A stretch of DNA of 64,000 nucleotides from Polytrichum commune (lineage: Eukaryota; Streptophyta; Polytrichopsida; Polytrichales; Polytrichaceae), in NCBI GenBank assembly GCA_950295325.1, contig OX485803.1:55135554-55199553 (forward strand), in the 5' to 3' direction. The translations under genes and the position numbers were made by a program. Positions 11,318 to 22,968 of the stretch are shown here, piece after piece (the stretch's first letter is position 1; each line of letters opens with the position of its first letter). The notes under the pieces were generated by a model. That model was not told where the DNA came from. It saw nothing but the letters and a program-made list of their open reading frames with translations, and searched no databases.

Positions 11318-11456
11318 TACCGTAGAGGGCTCTCTTGCCGGAATGGAGATTCCACGTGGGATACAACTGGTCTTAGTGAATGGGGGCATGACACGTGGCG
11401 GTGACATTGAGGGGAAAGTCATTATCTTGTGTTAAAATAGAGAGCCCTCTACGGTA
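11318..11456. mobile_element. 139-bp miniature inverted-repeat element
   Basis: Perfect 18-base inverted ends TACCGTAGAGGGCTCTCT lie at 11318-11335 and 11439-11456. The outermost TA could be a TA target duplication, as in Tc1/mariner or Stowaway elements. The interior has no coding potential. The ends resemble those of the larger foldback at 35194-36355, which also begin TACCGTA. Confidence 0.6.
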
Positions 11457-13439
11457 GCAAGCGTTTCAAACGTTGTTTTTTGGGGTGCTTTGACATTGGA
11501 ATTGGGTTCAAGGACCCCGAACTAGTCAAGTCAAAGTTATTTGAGTTGAATCAACCATTAACATCATAAGGGGGTGAAGTTCTTATGTTGGATGCATGGG
11601 AGGTACGTTTACATGCAACAATTTTTTGACTCGTACCCATGCGTTGATTATGAAAAATGTTGTGGGGCCACATTATTGAGCATATTTCCGGACTAAAAGT
11701 ATCGGAGATAATAATGTGGGCAACTCACAACACTTCGCATCAAATGTCCACATTGTAAGTCACAGCATTTTTATTGGATTCGAACAATGTACATTTGAAA
11801 GACTTCCAACCGAGGGGAAGAAGGTGGTGTGTAAATCACGAGGGCATGACAAGTGTAACCAGGCTTGCACATTATTATCTTGTGTGGCGATGTGTATTGT
11901 GGACCATATCATACTATACTTATCCCCACACTAAATACCATATTCAAAGTGCACTAAATATTGTATTTAGTGTCACGTGGCATTTTATGTTGTGTTGTGG
12001 GAACTTTTCTATGGACACTTTGTATGAATAAGTTTACAACTATTGTCATCCCGACATACAATCTTGTAGTGAGATGTTATTATGGATGATCGACCGTGAT
12101 TGAAACATTGTAAAAATATATTACCCAAAACATTTTAGAAGGAATGACAATTGATGTTACGCTTACATTTAATGTTGGTGACACTACACGGGCGGTTTAC
12201 AATTGGAATTGAGCCACTTATAGTTCATACTTATGTTTGACTTCTATTTAAACAAATTTGACCCCGAGATGAGCATTGGGATCCCCAAATTCATCTAGTC
12301 ACATCCTGAAGGAATAAATCAACCATAAATTTGTAGGAGGTGATTTGGTTGGGCATGTTGACGTGGATGCCACAAATCCGCAGCCAACCACATGGGACAT
12401 AACTTTTTGTGTTGCACGTGTTGAAGGTGACAATGTCAGGTTTCAAATGATTCTTATTTATGTAGTTGATATGAACCCGAGATAGCATCGAAACCCCAAA
12501 TTCATCTCAAAATATTAACTTGGGATGGATCGATCATAAACATGTAGGGTGCCACCAGCTCCGCTAACATGGTTGCTACGAAATATAAGTTTATCATGTG
12601 GTGAATCCTCATTGTTTATGCGATGCATGTAGAATGGATCATAGATTGTAGTGTGATTAGTGGGGACTACCATTTGTGTTATGATATTCATTACAAATGC
12701 GTGTGTTTTCCTTAAATACCAACATAGTTGTTTGCTTGGGTTTTTATATAGGAAACACTACATACACCCAGTACTTGTTTGCTTGACTCTTAGAGGACCA
12801 AGGGTGTTTTGATATGGGATATGTGACAGTTTGTACAAACCCTCAACAAATATTGAAATAATATTTATGTGATCTATGATATTGAATACAATCCTAGCAT
12901 GATCTATAATACGACGAAGTGAGATTAAACAAAATGTGATCATGATGATTAGATATAAGTGCTATGCATTTGAGTCTAGGTCATTTCCGTGAACTCGAAT
13001 ACCTTTAAGAATTCACTAAATACAAATGTATGTTTCAATTGAAATAATGCATATGGTAAATGTTTTGATTTTAGGTAATGCCACTTTTGACACTTCTAGT
13101 CAAGAACATCAATATACAATATTAAACCCTTTCATAGTGTTCATTCATTTCGATTGTGTCTTAGTAGATTAAATATGGGTCTTTGACATTGAATTGAAAG
13201 TTGAATTGGTTTTATATAGATATGATACGGGTGTACAATAAAGCTTAGTGTCCTCACCCCCTCCCCCTTACCTACTTCACAAATATATCAAATTACACTA
13301 CAAGACTAGTGATTTTCTCAAGAGCTTTAAATTTTATAATTGATAATTAAAAAATAAAATACAAACATCGATCTTCTCTTATACCAACACAAATGGGAGC
13401 TAGTTCACCTTAGCCTTGATTGATGTTTTACTAAGCTTA
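11457..13439. other. Repeat-derived intergenic sequence
   Basis: About 11925-12200 belongs to a dispersed family marked by ACACTAAAT / ATTTAGTGT and TTGGTGACACTA motifs, also seen near 31.9-32.5, 39.65-40.0 and 58.8-59.2 kb. No gene was recognised. Confidence 0.45.
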
Positions 13440-14335
13440 AAGGTAGAGTTGGTTCTTTCATTTTGGAGGGTGGGCTCTCTTACGCAATGTTAGTAAGTGT
13501 TGCGGGGGTTGTCGCCCTATGGCAGTACCACATGGGCTTGTTTGTCGTCTAATTTTCTCTTATTTAAGACTAGATAGGTGAAGTATTTTATGGATATTTG
13601 ATCTATGTCTTTCATGAGCTTTTTGATTTCGTGTGGTTTTCAAGTACTTGCATTGATGGCTTGTGTATAGGGCCTTTTACGCCATTCGTGATGGTGATGA
13701 GGAGATTGACTTTCCATCCTTTTGTTCTAAGGGTCTGGATAAGAGGGTATTATTTGTTGATTTTTTGTTTTTTATTTCCTTAGCTGCACCGATGGGGAAT
13801 CTATCGTGACAACTTATGGTTTAAATGAATTGGATGACGTGTAGTAGGGGGTGGTTGTCATTAGGGGCTCCTAATATGCATGGTATGTATGGTCCAAGGT
13901 GAGCCATGCATGTGCATGCGGCGGGGGAGCATGTACATTGCAACAACCACTCAAATACTGTGTTATCCTATGGACGTGAGGTGTGGTTACTTGCATTATT
14001 GAGTACATAGAATCTAGCATGCTTGTTGGGTTGAATGTATGAACTACTTGGTGGATTGTTTTGTTGTGGCTGATTATTCACAATCCTTTTGTGTATTGAT
14101 TCGTACATGTGAATAGTAGGTGTGGCCATGTATTCATTTCGTTGTTTGGACATAGTGTGCAATATGGGTTTGCGGGGATAAGTGGCCAAAAGGTGGTTAA
14201 TGGTTGTCCATGTATTGTACATATCATGATTTTAGTGTGTTGTTGTGTTTTGTGCATCAAATATGCATGGGGTTGGTTACAAAAAAATGGATAGTGCATG
14301 ATTGATTAGGTCATTGGAGACTCATTTGTCTACAT
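13440..14335 (-). pseudogene. LINE relic A, C-terminal part (CCHC zinc-knuckle region)
   Basis: On the minus strand a broken frame contains CTLC...NTWPHLLFTC, the C-x2-C...H-x4-C knuckle found near the C-terminus of non-LTR retrotransposon ORF2. The downstream stretch aligns with LINE relic B (21780-22300) through shared motifs. Stops and frameshifts are numerous. Together with 15840-16560 it forms one element split by about 1.5 kb of other DNA. Confidence 0.65.
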
Positions 14336-15839
14336 ACAAGTACTTGACTTAGGTGAGTGTTAATTCAAATTCAATGACTTTTGTTTATGTAGGCATGTAG
14401 GTTTCAAATTCTGTGACTTTTGTTATGTGCTCATGTTGGGATTCATGTAAGCTATGTTTTTGGCTTTAGCCTGACCAAAGCGAGCAACTCTCAAGTTTTG
14501 TTTCTTTCATCCAACTCATGGTAGTTAGATTGTCATCAATAATAGGAGTAGGAGGCAATTGCCACTTCAAGTTGGAGAGAGTTGTATGTATACCATCAGA
14601 GGATGCATGAGTCGAAGTTGAGTGCAACCAAATTAGTATGGGGCAATAACCCAAGACATAGCAGGATTGAGTGAAAAAAATTCAGAAGTGTGGTTAGTCA
14701 AGACATAATTTAATCAAAGTTGTGATTAAAAGAATTATCTTGGAAGCATGGCCTAGAAAACATGAATTTATTGAAGGGGAAGTGAATAGTCAAAGGGTGT
14801 GAGAGCCAAAATGGACTTTGATTGAAGAGATCTTGGCCATAGACTAGGAAGCAAAGTGAATGTATGATTGTTAGAAGCAAGAGTGATAAAAGAAAGAAAG
14901 AGGGAGTTCTCGGCAACGAGCATGTGTGTTCGTTCACTTAGCTTGTGAGAGCGAGCAAGAATTGATTGCCGTATTAAAGGCGATGGCCTAAGTGGAGGTG
15001 AGGAGACCGAGAGCATGTAATGGGCATAGCAAGACTTAGCTTGAGAAACACCTCAAGAAATGAGAGACATTGCTACATGATTGACATTAGTATTAGAATA
15101 ATGCTACTAAGTTTATTGCACTTTGTCAAATTAGCCAATAAGTTTACATGCAAAAATTACGAAGCATAAGGTTATTTTATACATGTTATAGGCTACCAAG
15201 GACATTACTTTGGAAAATAAGATTTATCTCGTTGGAGTAAGTTCACTTCCAATGTAGTTTTTGTGATTAACACAAACTAAAGCATAAAATAAAGGATATA
15301 GCCTATATCGTTGATGTGTTACGATTGAGTTAACTCGTGTAGATGTGTTATAATTGAGTTACCTTCAAGTCACCAAGTCCACCAAAATATGAAGGTGGTG
15401 ATTACAATTGCGAGGAATTGCAAGATGGTTATTAGTTGATTAAGAGAACGCAACTTTGAAGTTATTGCAAGCATAATTCACGGCAATTGAAGATTGTGCA
15501 GTCAATTAAAAGACATTACTTTGGACATTGTCCTAACTATGAGCCATTGACTACTCGCCAAGCATTTGAGCTTCACAACTAACATAGAAGATGAAAATCA
15601 TGGTGATAGGAGTTCACACACATAGGATTGAATCACACACGACTAAGAGGGCACCAATGAAACATAAGAGTGTGAATCAAACTTTATTAAGAAGGAATGT
15701 AGGAGTAAAAGATGTAAATTGCTGTTGGAAACCTTATTCCAATGTGACATTAACCCTTATAAATAGTAGCTCAATCTTCTCTGAAACCTAAACCCATAGT
15801 TGTTTTCCATGGGTTAGTTTAAAGTGATAGCAAAATCCT
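14336..15839. other. Unidentified DNA interrupting LINE relic A
   Basis: By comparison with relic B, this ~1.5 kb separates the RNase H part from the zinc-knuckle part of relic A, so it is probably an insertion. No terminal repeats, target duplication or coding domain could be recognised; borders are approximate. Confidence 0.4.
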
Positions 15840-16560
15840 AACTACAAATATATTGAGCCAACATGGCGTAGTATGCACTATGTGGGGTGTGGGGTGTGGG
15901 GTGTGGGACTAGGTTTGTTTAGGGTGCTTCCGTCGTTTGCTAGGTGATCTACGATGTTGTTTCCTATAATGCTGGTGTGAGCTCTAACTTTTTGTATTGT
16001 TATCTTATGTATAGACCACATGATTTGGTCAACTATGGCCTGAACGAGTAGTTTGTCAAGTTGATTGGGAGGAGGGGTTTGTTTAGGGTGCTTCCGTCGT
16101 AAGCTAGGTGATCTACAATGTTGTTTCCTATACTGCCGGTGTGAGCTCTAACTTTTTGTATTGTTATCTTATGTATAGACCACATGATTTGGTCAACTAT
16201 GGCCTGAATGAGTAGTTTGTCAAGTTGATTGGGAGGAGGGGTGCCTTATGTGGTTAATTTTTAGGTAGATATTATTTAGGCCATTTGCGAGGATAAAGAT
16301 GTTGTGTGAGTGTTGTTTGGTGACAAAGACGCCATGATTATTATAGCATTTAGTTCAACTCGGGGTATGTTTTGTGGTCTTGGGAGTTTGTATGCTATTC
16401 AAAGATTTGTATGGGCCATATATAGACTCCGGAGTTGTGTTTCCTATGCCGTGTTCATCTAATGGGATGGATGAGTTGTCGGTGTAGATGCACGTTTGTG
16501 GCATGTATTTAAAAGGGCGAGCTACGTGTGTTGTTGCTAACATCATATAAGTGAGTCATT
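15840..16560 (-). pseudogene. LINE relic A, RNase H domain
   Basis: The minus-strand frame at about 16546-16355 has IYTDNSSIPLDEHGIGN, the first strand of an RNase H domain, and further on, with frame breaks, Q-K-V-R-A-H-T and V-D-H-L-A motifs matching the catalytic end. The C-terminal part is present twice because of a tandem duplication (15911-16238). The RNase H lies upstream of the CCHC knuckle, an order typical of I/Tad-like LINEs. Confidence 0.65.
15911..16238. repeat. 164-bp tandem duplication inside LINE relic A
   Basis: Two adjacent units (15911-16074 and 16075-16238) begin GTTTGTTTAGGGTGCTTCC two bases in and differ at only a few positions. The near identity against a decayed background points to a recent event. 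Confidence 0.85.
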
Positions 16561-16904
16561 TTGAATGTTTTCATGCTCCAAATTTGACCTATTCCTAGAA
16601 CAAGAGATGCACGTGCACTTCTTGTTTAATGCACAAAGTTAATATTTAGAAAGTGCAATGCTCCGTGCAATGACCGGGATATGTGTCGATGCCATGTGTA
16701 AATCCGAAAGTCAAAATTGGTGATTCATCTTTGAGGATTTGTTGGTGTTAAGTACTTAACTTAGTAGCTCTTATTACTGGCTTTACTAAAGTCCTGCATG
16801 TGTCATTTAAGTTCGTTCCCTACTTATTCATTGTAAAATGAAGGATGGACTTGGACTTCGCCATTACCCCAGTGCATTGTTGCATGCCACACTTATTGTG
16901 GGAC

Positions 16905-17212
16905 TTAGTCGGTTCATCTACTCCTGCAATGATTTTTTTTTTCATTAGATTCAATTGACTGCGTAATGCCAGGGCAGTGAAGGGGGAGAGGCGACTGCTA
17001 GTTACAGATGAAGCAGGCGAGTCGAGTGTGAGAAATAACCAGTCGAAGTTCATCAAGACTTCAGGAAAACTGCCCATTATTTTAGAGGAATACATGGAAT
17101 ATACTTCAGAATCATGAATTAAAACAACCGAACGATGTTCGACATGTAACCGGTGGACTTGGAAACAACAACTAGGATCTCAACCGATTGTGCCCAGAAA
17201 TCTCCCCGGTTC
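16905..17212 (+). repeat. Dispersed ~200-bp repeat family, copy 1
   Basis: Contains the family marks TTTTAGAGGAATACATGGAAT, read here as TTTAGAGGAAT..ATGGAAT, then ATGTAACCGGTGGACTTGG and ATCTCAACCGATTGTGCCC, ending near TCTCCCCGG. Other copies: 18466-18600 with 20165-20205, 39218-39415, 48105-48252, 49930-50075, 58425-58615 and 59968-60170. No coding capacity or clear terminal repeats were found. Confidence 0.65.
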
Positions 17213-17272
17213 ATTGAGGGTCAAACTCATTTTAGCACCGCATGCGTTGCTAAAATGAGTTTGACCCTCAAT
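17213..17272. repeat. Perfect 25-bp-stem palindrome
   Basis: Bases 17213-17237 are the exact reverse complement of 17248-17272; the 10-base loop itself contains CGCATGCG. The palindrome directly follows a copy of the dispersed ~200-bp repeat. It could fold as a hairpin in RNA or a cruciform in DNA. Confidence 0.9.
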
Positions 17273-18465
17273 TCCCTTATATAGAATGTTATTGGTTCAA
17301 ACCTCCACACGACCTCCGACGCATGCACCTCAAGCTTGCCAAACATGGAAGGTTTTGTAAGAAACTCCCTACCAAACTCATTTGAATTAAAGGATAACTC
17401 TATTGTGTTGGGTGAAACCAAGAATATGAACATCCATTGCCAGTTTTTCAAGTTGTATGGGTCCAATGTTCAGTATTGAAGTCTTCAACACTTGTCAAAT
17501 GCCATTTGGTTGTCATTTCTTTATTTCTTTCTTTTGGTTCTTTTGTTTTTTGGGCACTTCACAAAAATGTGCTCTGCAAAGTTTCCACTAGTCACAGTGA
17601 AGGCCTCTCCAAAAATTGCTTGTCACAAAATACAGTGACTGCGATCTGCAAATAGAAACGTAGCTAGACTCCAATCTTGGCACTCTAGCAGACACTTCCA
17701 AATTCCAATAACTCCTGCAATTTCGACTACAACTTCAACTTGGCAGGCACAACTATATGTGAACGTGGATTTTCCAAACATAATCAAGTGAAGAGTGATC
17801 ACAAAAGTTGATTGAAACTTGAAACATTGGATGCATTGATGCGAGTGTCATTATGCAATCTTCCGATTGGAAAACATGGATTGGGCAAGAATTTTCAACA
17901 CTTGGAAATCGACCACAACCCGGAGGGCTTTGTCTTTGGAGTGCATTGTGTAGGGAATCTAAACAATTTTCATACATCGTTTTATTGCACGTACTTCTTC
18001 AATACAGTGAGACATTGTATTATTTTCATACTCAATACAAAACGGCCAATATTGAGATTTTTTTTGGATGAAGTGTTGCAAAAGAGTTGGAAAGTTCGAG
18101 TGAAGTGTGATTAGATTGAAGCCCTTCACATTGAAATGCATGTGCACACTTCAAACTCAAACACAGCTGTGTGGGCCTGCTCGTCCATCTTAAATATTTA
18201 TTGTGGAATAAAACACCCTAGTTGGACTTTATTGTTTACCCCACGTGTCCACTGTGTACTAAGTTGCTTCATGCACTAAATTACTGTGAGGAAATTATTA
18301 AGTCAGTGCATGCAAAAATCAGGCTCAAATACCCGACTTTATTCGGAGATTTGTGACTGTCCCCACAATGTAAAAATGGAGGTGAGATATTTGTGCATGC
18401 TCCAGGCTTGTCTTAGGGCCACCTCCACCAATGAATTGCTAATATAATTGCCCATGAACCGGTTG
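17273..18465. other. Unassigned intergenic sequence
   Basis: Several short overlapping open frames exist (for example 17812-18114 plus) but none shows a known domain or consistent splice borders. Confidence 0.4.
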
Positions 18466-18600
18466 AGAAATTAATGGTTCAAATTCAAGACTTGAGGAAG
18501 ATTACCGGTCGAGGTTAGAGGAATCTACGGAATATTCCCAGCTTAATGAAAGAAGAAGAAAAAACATCGAAAGATGTCAACATGTAACCGGGTGGTTTTG
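18466..18600 (+). repeat. Dispersed ~200-bp repeat family, copy 2, left part
   Basis: Shows AGAGGAATCTACGGAATATT and CATGTAACCGGGTGG as in copy 1. It is cut by the Mutator-like element and resumes at 20165 with GTGGTTTTGGAAACTAGGATCTC, given here only as GTGGTTTTGG then ACTAGGATCTCGACCG. Confidence 0.7.
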
Positions 18601-20164
18601 GGGGGACACTAAAGTATACCCATCGAACTTATAGGGGAGCCAGATTCGGGCAGGGGCAGCCGTCCGCCCAATTTTTTTTAATATTATGGATCCGACCGAA
18701 AACTGCTGCCCGCCCGCCCGACTTCAAAAAAATCATTGCCCTTGCATTCTTGAAGACCACTTATCCACAAATCCCATATTGAGTGCATTTCACCTTCAAG
18801 GTCCAAAATCCAATATATATGTTCACTTCCATTGAGTAAATAAGCGATTGACTGGGATTTCATTTTCAAAATGAAATCGCCAATAAAGCATGTAAATAAC
18901 TAGGAAGTCAAAAATATTATAAAACCCTCATTAGCACCGAGGTTATGATTTTTGTGACTTGCCATTGCAAGGGTCTTTGTCATTCTAAAATGGAAATAAA
19001 ATTAGTGGTTTTATTTTTAGTATGTTCAGTATTATAATCTCTTAGTTAATACCTTCTACTTTCACAAAGTTTCCATACACATTTAAACTAATTAAGTGTG
19101 ATTCAATGTAATTAAGTCTAGTTAATTCTAGCATAACACATTTGCAGATATGGATTGAGCGCATAACACATTTTTCAAAATGTGGATCTAGTGCATGACA
19201 CATTCGCAAACCTAGATGTAGTGCATAGCATATTTGTAAATTTGAATATGATGCATGACACATTCACAAATCTGGATCTAGTGCATGACACATTTGAATA
19301 TGACGCATGACACATTTGTAAATATGAATATGATGCATGACATATTTGTAAATCTGGATCTTGTGCATGACACATTTGTAAATATGAATATGACGCATGA
19401 CATATTTATAAATATGGATCTGGTGCATGACACGTTTGTAAATTTGGATCTAGTGCATGACACATTCATAAATATGAATATGACGGATGACACATTTGTA
19501 CATTTGGATTTAGTGCATAACACATTTGTAGATTTGGGACCGGCGTATAACACATTCCAAAGATTTTGATGCATAACACATCCACAGATATCGTTTGCAT
19601 AACACATTAGCAAATGTGGCTGAAAACCGATGGGAAGGAGATAGGGAACATTCCCAATGCTCGGAAGAGGGCCCATGGCTCGAAGGATGACTAACGTCGT
19701 TACATTGAATCACACTTAATTAGTTTAAATGTGTATGGAAACTTTGTGAAAGTAGAAGGTATTAACTAAGAGATTATAATACTAAACATACTAAAAATTA
19801 AACCACTAATTTTATTTCCATTTTAGAATGACAAAGACCCTTGCAATGGCAAGTCACAAAAATTATAACCTCGGTGCTAATGAGGGTTTTATAATATTTT
19901 TGACTTCCTAGTTATTTACATGCTTTATTGGCGATTTCATTTTGAAAATGAAATCCCAGTCAATCGCTTATTTACTCAATGGAAGTGAACATATATATTG
20001 GATTTTGGACCTTGAAGGTGAAATGCACTCAATATGGGATTTGTGGATAAGTGGTCTTCAAGAATGCAAGGGCAATGATTTTTTTGAAGTCGGGCGGGCG
20101 GACGGCTGCCCCTGCCAGAATCTGGCTCCCCTATAAGTTCGATGGGTATACTTTAGTGTCCCCC
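18601..20164. mobile_element. Mutator-like foldback element, 1564 bp, non-autonomous
   Basis: Inverted ends begin GGGGGACACTAAAGTATACC; the arms cover about 18601-19110 and 19700-20164. GTGGTTTTG flanks the element exactly on both sides (18592-18600 and 20165-20173): a 9-bp target duplication, the hallmark of Mutator-like elements. The left arm has a ~46-base stretch near 18670-18715 that is absent from the right arm. Both arms encode the same short frame (starting MKMKSQSIAYLLNGSEH) simply because they are inverted copies. The interior is a 30-bp tandem array. No transposase is present. Confidence 0.9.
19140..19630. repeat. 30-bp tandem array inside the Mutator-like element
   Basis: About sixteen units of the type GCATGACACATTTGTAAAT followed by ATGAATATGAT or CTGGATCTAGT. 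Because the period is a multiple of three, long frames stay open on both strands (plus 19285-19569, Met/Asn/Asp-rich; minus 19676-19278, Cys/Thr/Asn-rich). These frames translate the repeat and are not evidence of a gene. Confidence 0.9.
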
Positions 20165-20205
20165 GTGGTTTTGGAAACTAGGATCTCGACCGACAAAATG
20201 CTTAG
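20165..20205 (+). repeat. Dispersed ~200-bp repeat family, copy 2, right part
   Basis: Continues copy 2 after the Mutator-like element: target duplication, then AACTAGGATCTCGACCGAC, matching copy 1 at about 17170-17190. Confidence 0.65.
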
Positions 20206-21779
20206 AACTACTCTCTTGACACTTTACTCTACACTTGAGCTTGAGGGCCCTTGACTTGTGATATACTAAGTGTGTGAATTCGGAGATAGCCCGAGTTCAC
20301 TTTACACTGGACCATGAGGGCTTGAGGGACCAAAGAAATTCGAATCGATGAAGAATCTATATGGCGTCTTACGTGACACTGATTGGATAAAGTTTCGTGG
20401 TCTACCGGATATTGCGTTAGGGCCCATCAAAAAGAGGTGGGTCTGATGCAAAAGTAGGAACCGCCGCAAATTGTTGAATTGCCAGTGACTTTGGTAGATA
20501 TTATATTGTCATGGTGGGGTCCTAGACTACCTTCAATTTATGGATTGTCCAGAAAGTACGTTATGGTCCCTCAACATGGCCCACTTTTACTCTACACCAA
20601 GCTTGAGGGCCCATCAATTTCACAACTAGGTTTCCATTTCTCAAAGCATGGCCGTTCATGGATGGTTTTCATGGGGCCCTTTTAGTTTTGTGCTCGCAAC
20701 TCTTGGTCCGTGTATAAAGCGGCACTTAAACACTACAATAGAAGAAATATTGGTGCTTATAAAGAATCATGCCATTCATGTAAGAGGATATTAGCAGTGC
20801 CACCCTACCCTCTATAAATGAACGATTGTTTCATCCTAATTTCATTCTATTATACTAATATGGGGGTACATGTCCATAACACCTACCGTGGGACGGTGAA
20901 GTGGGGCAAGTGAGGGTGAGAACGTTCATTTCTATTGTTTAGCTTGGAAGTTGTTATTTTCAAGATAAATTAACCTCTAAATTGGGGTCAATGACCCCAA
21001 ATTAGTCTAATGAGCTTCCAGTGGCATCATTAATTAACCAACATATAGGGGGTCATATTTTACTATTCCCCCCTCAATAGGTGTTCATGAACCAAATCGC
21101 CATCGGGGAGGGTGAAATGTTGATTGCTAAATAGAGCCTATAGACAACTATTTCCAAGGAGCATAAGGAGAAAATCACAGTTAAAGATCCCAAATGAGTT
21201 TATTGAGTTTAATTCATAATGAAATAGCAATAAACTTGTAGGGGCATATTTGTATTGCACCCATGATGGTAGGTGTTAGGAAGCGGAATCCCTAATTTGG
21301 AGTCTCTTCTACTAATCCAAAGTCCAATTTGTTAAGAGAAATATTCTTGAGTTAGTAGGGTTCCATATCATTCCTCGGCCACTTTGTTGAGTACTCTTCC
21401 CACTTTTTTTTTTTTGAAATACCACAATGAGTTTGGTCAATGCAACGTTTCTCAACCCCCGCCATGTTTATGTCCACATTATCATCTCTTCAAAAGTTGA
21501 AACATGATCCCAATATGCTAATTACTGTCAGTTGGGGAACATAGTATCAAAATAATATCAATAATCTTCAACATATCAATATTTGCTTAACGTTTTCACA
21601 TACTAGTGGACATTTCAACCCACACATAAAATATAGCGGACCACAACATTCGAAGTTCATGTTAACTTTCCGCCCACACTAATATGTGTGAAATATGTAA
21701 TCTACCGATTTTGGGTTGTTGTCTACATTTCATTTGTTGAGTTACTAAATACACAATGAGTGGTAACTTTGCTTTTTGG
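20206..21779. other. Repeat-derived intergenic sequence
   Basis: TTTACTCTACACTTGAGCTT and a close variant recur about 365 bases apart (near 20222 and 20586), and motifs such as TTGAGGGACC recall the ends of the GGGCCACTTC family. The rest is unassigned. Confidence 0.4.
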
Positions 21780-22615
21780 TTGGGAAGTGTCTTTGTCTTC
21801 TTTACTTAGGTATGTGAGGTATTTGGTGGTGATTTGGTGGATATGTTTCATGAGTTTTTCAACTCCACATTAGGGTATTTTGAGATTTTCTAGTGCTTCT
21901 ATGGATTGTTTGTGGGTAGCACCATGTACTCGTTTTGTGATGGTGATAAGGGGGTTGACATTCCATCCAATGTTTTTTATTGTTTGGATGAGGGGGTTCT
22001 ATTTGTTGGATTTTTCTCTCGTGGTAGTGTTGGGGGAATTTGTCATGGTAATAAGTGGATTCTATGAGTTGTATGGTATTTGGTGAGTTAGGGTTATGGA
22101 TTTGGACGAACTAACCCATGCACTCATTCCTTGTTGGATGCCTAAACCCTTGCCTCCAAGGAACCAGTGTACGGGTTGGTTTGCCCCAGCATGGGTTATG
22201 GGGGTTGGTTATCAGTTGGGGTACCAAGGATGTAGAATGTTAGGGCTTAGCCGGGATGTGCAATGGGTCAATGGGGTGTGTGCATTGTAGTAGCCATTAT
22301 GGGATTGTGATGTCTTGAGGCTGTGAATTTTAGTTTCATCCATTAATGAGTGTATAATATATTGTGTGTTTGTCGGTTTGAAGTGTATGTAAGAGCTTTT
22401 TGATGGACAACTTGGTTACGTCGGGCTATGTGTAGGCCTTTTATGTGGGGGTTTGTGCATGTGGATAGGAGGTGTGGCCATGTGTCCATTTCGCAATTTG
22501 GGGATAGTGTGCGATTTGGGTTTGGGTGGGTGGTTGGCCAAAATATGCTTTTCAAGAGGTTTCCCATGTATTAGGCGTATCGTATTTGTCATGTTTGTGT
22601 TATTTCCGTGCCTAA
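21780..22615 (-). pseudogene. LINE relic B, zinc-knuckle and 3' part
   Basis: The minus strand around 22520-22440 encodes SPNCEMDTWPHLLSTC, homologous to CCHC relic A. The following sequence down to about 21780 matches relic A at 13600-13800 (ATGGTGATAAGGGGGTTGAC against ATGGTGATGAGGAGATTGAC). Stops interrupt the frame. The element continues beyond the Tourist-like insertion at 22972. Confidence 0.65.
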
Positions 22616-22968
22616 GAGCATCCTCAGTCGGTCTAGGTAAAGCTCACTGCAAACCAAGACCTATCTTGCTTAAAAATGGAAAGATCCTCCCACACTCCCT
22701 CTAAATGTCAAAAATTTGGAGGGAGTGTGGGAGGATCTTTCCATTTTTAAGCAAGATTTGGTGCACTCCCTCTAAAATTTGAAAATGTGGTGTTTTCAAT
22801 GAGGGATTTCACCTACGTCAAATTTTTACAATTCTTTTTTCTTGAGAAATATCTCACGTTTATTTAGGTGTGCTTCTAATGATGGTAATTTCAGTTTCTA
22901 ATTTTAGGTCAGTCAAAAGATAGGTTTTGGTTTGCAGTGAGCTTTACCTAGACCGACTGAGGATGCTC
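22616..22968. mobile_element. Tourist/Harbinger-like MITE, 353 bp, inside LINE relic B
   Basis: Inverted ends GAGCATCCTCAGTCGGTCT extend further inward (AGGTAAAGCTCACTGCAAACC). TAA flanks both ends (22613-22615 and 22969-22971), the 3-bp duplication typical of PIF/Harbinger. Removing it joins the two parts of LINE relic B. It holds a second, separate perfect hairpin (22663-22757). Confidence 0.88.
22663..22757. repeat. Perfect 39-bp hairpin nested in the MITE
   Basis: 22663-22701 is the exact reverse complement of 22719-22757 with a 17-base loop. The perfect match is far better than needed for the MITE ends and looks recent. Confidence 0.92.

Noticed and set aside
19278-19676. 132-codon Cys/Thr/Asn-repeat frame on the minus strand and a Met/Asn/Asp-repeat frame on the plus strand
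   Set aside because: Both are translations of the 30-bp tandem array; the period is a multiple of three, so frames remain open by chance.
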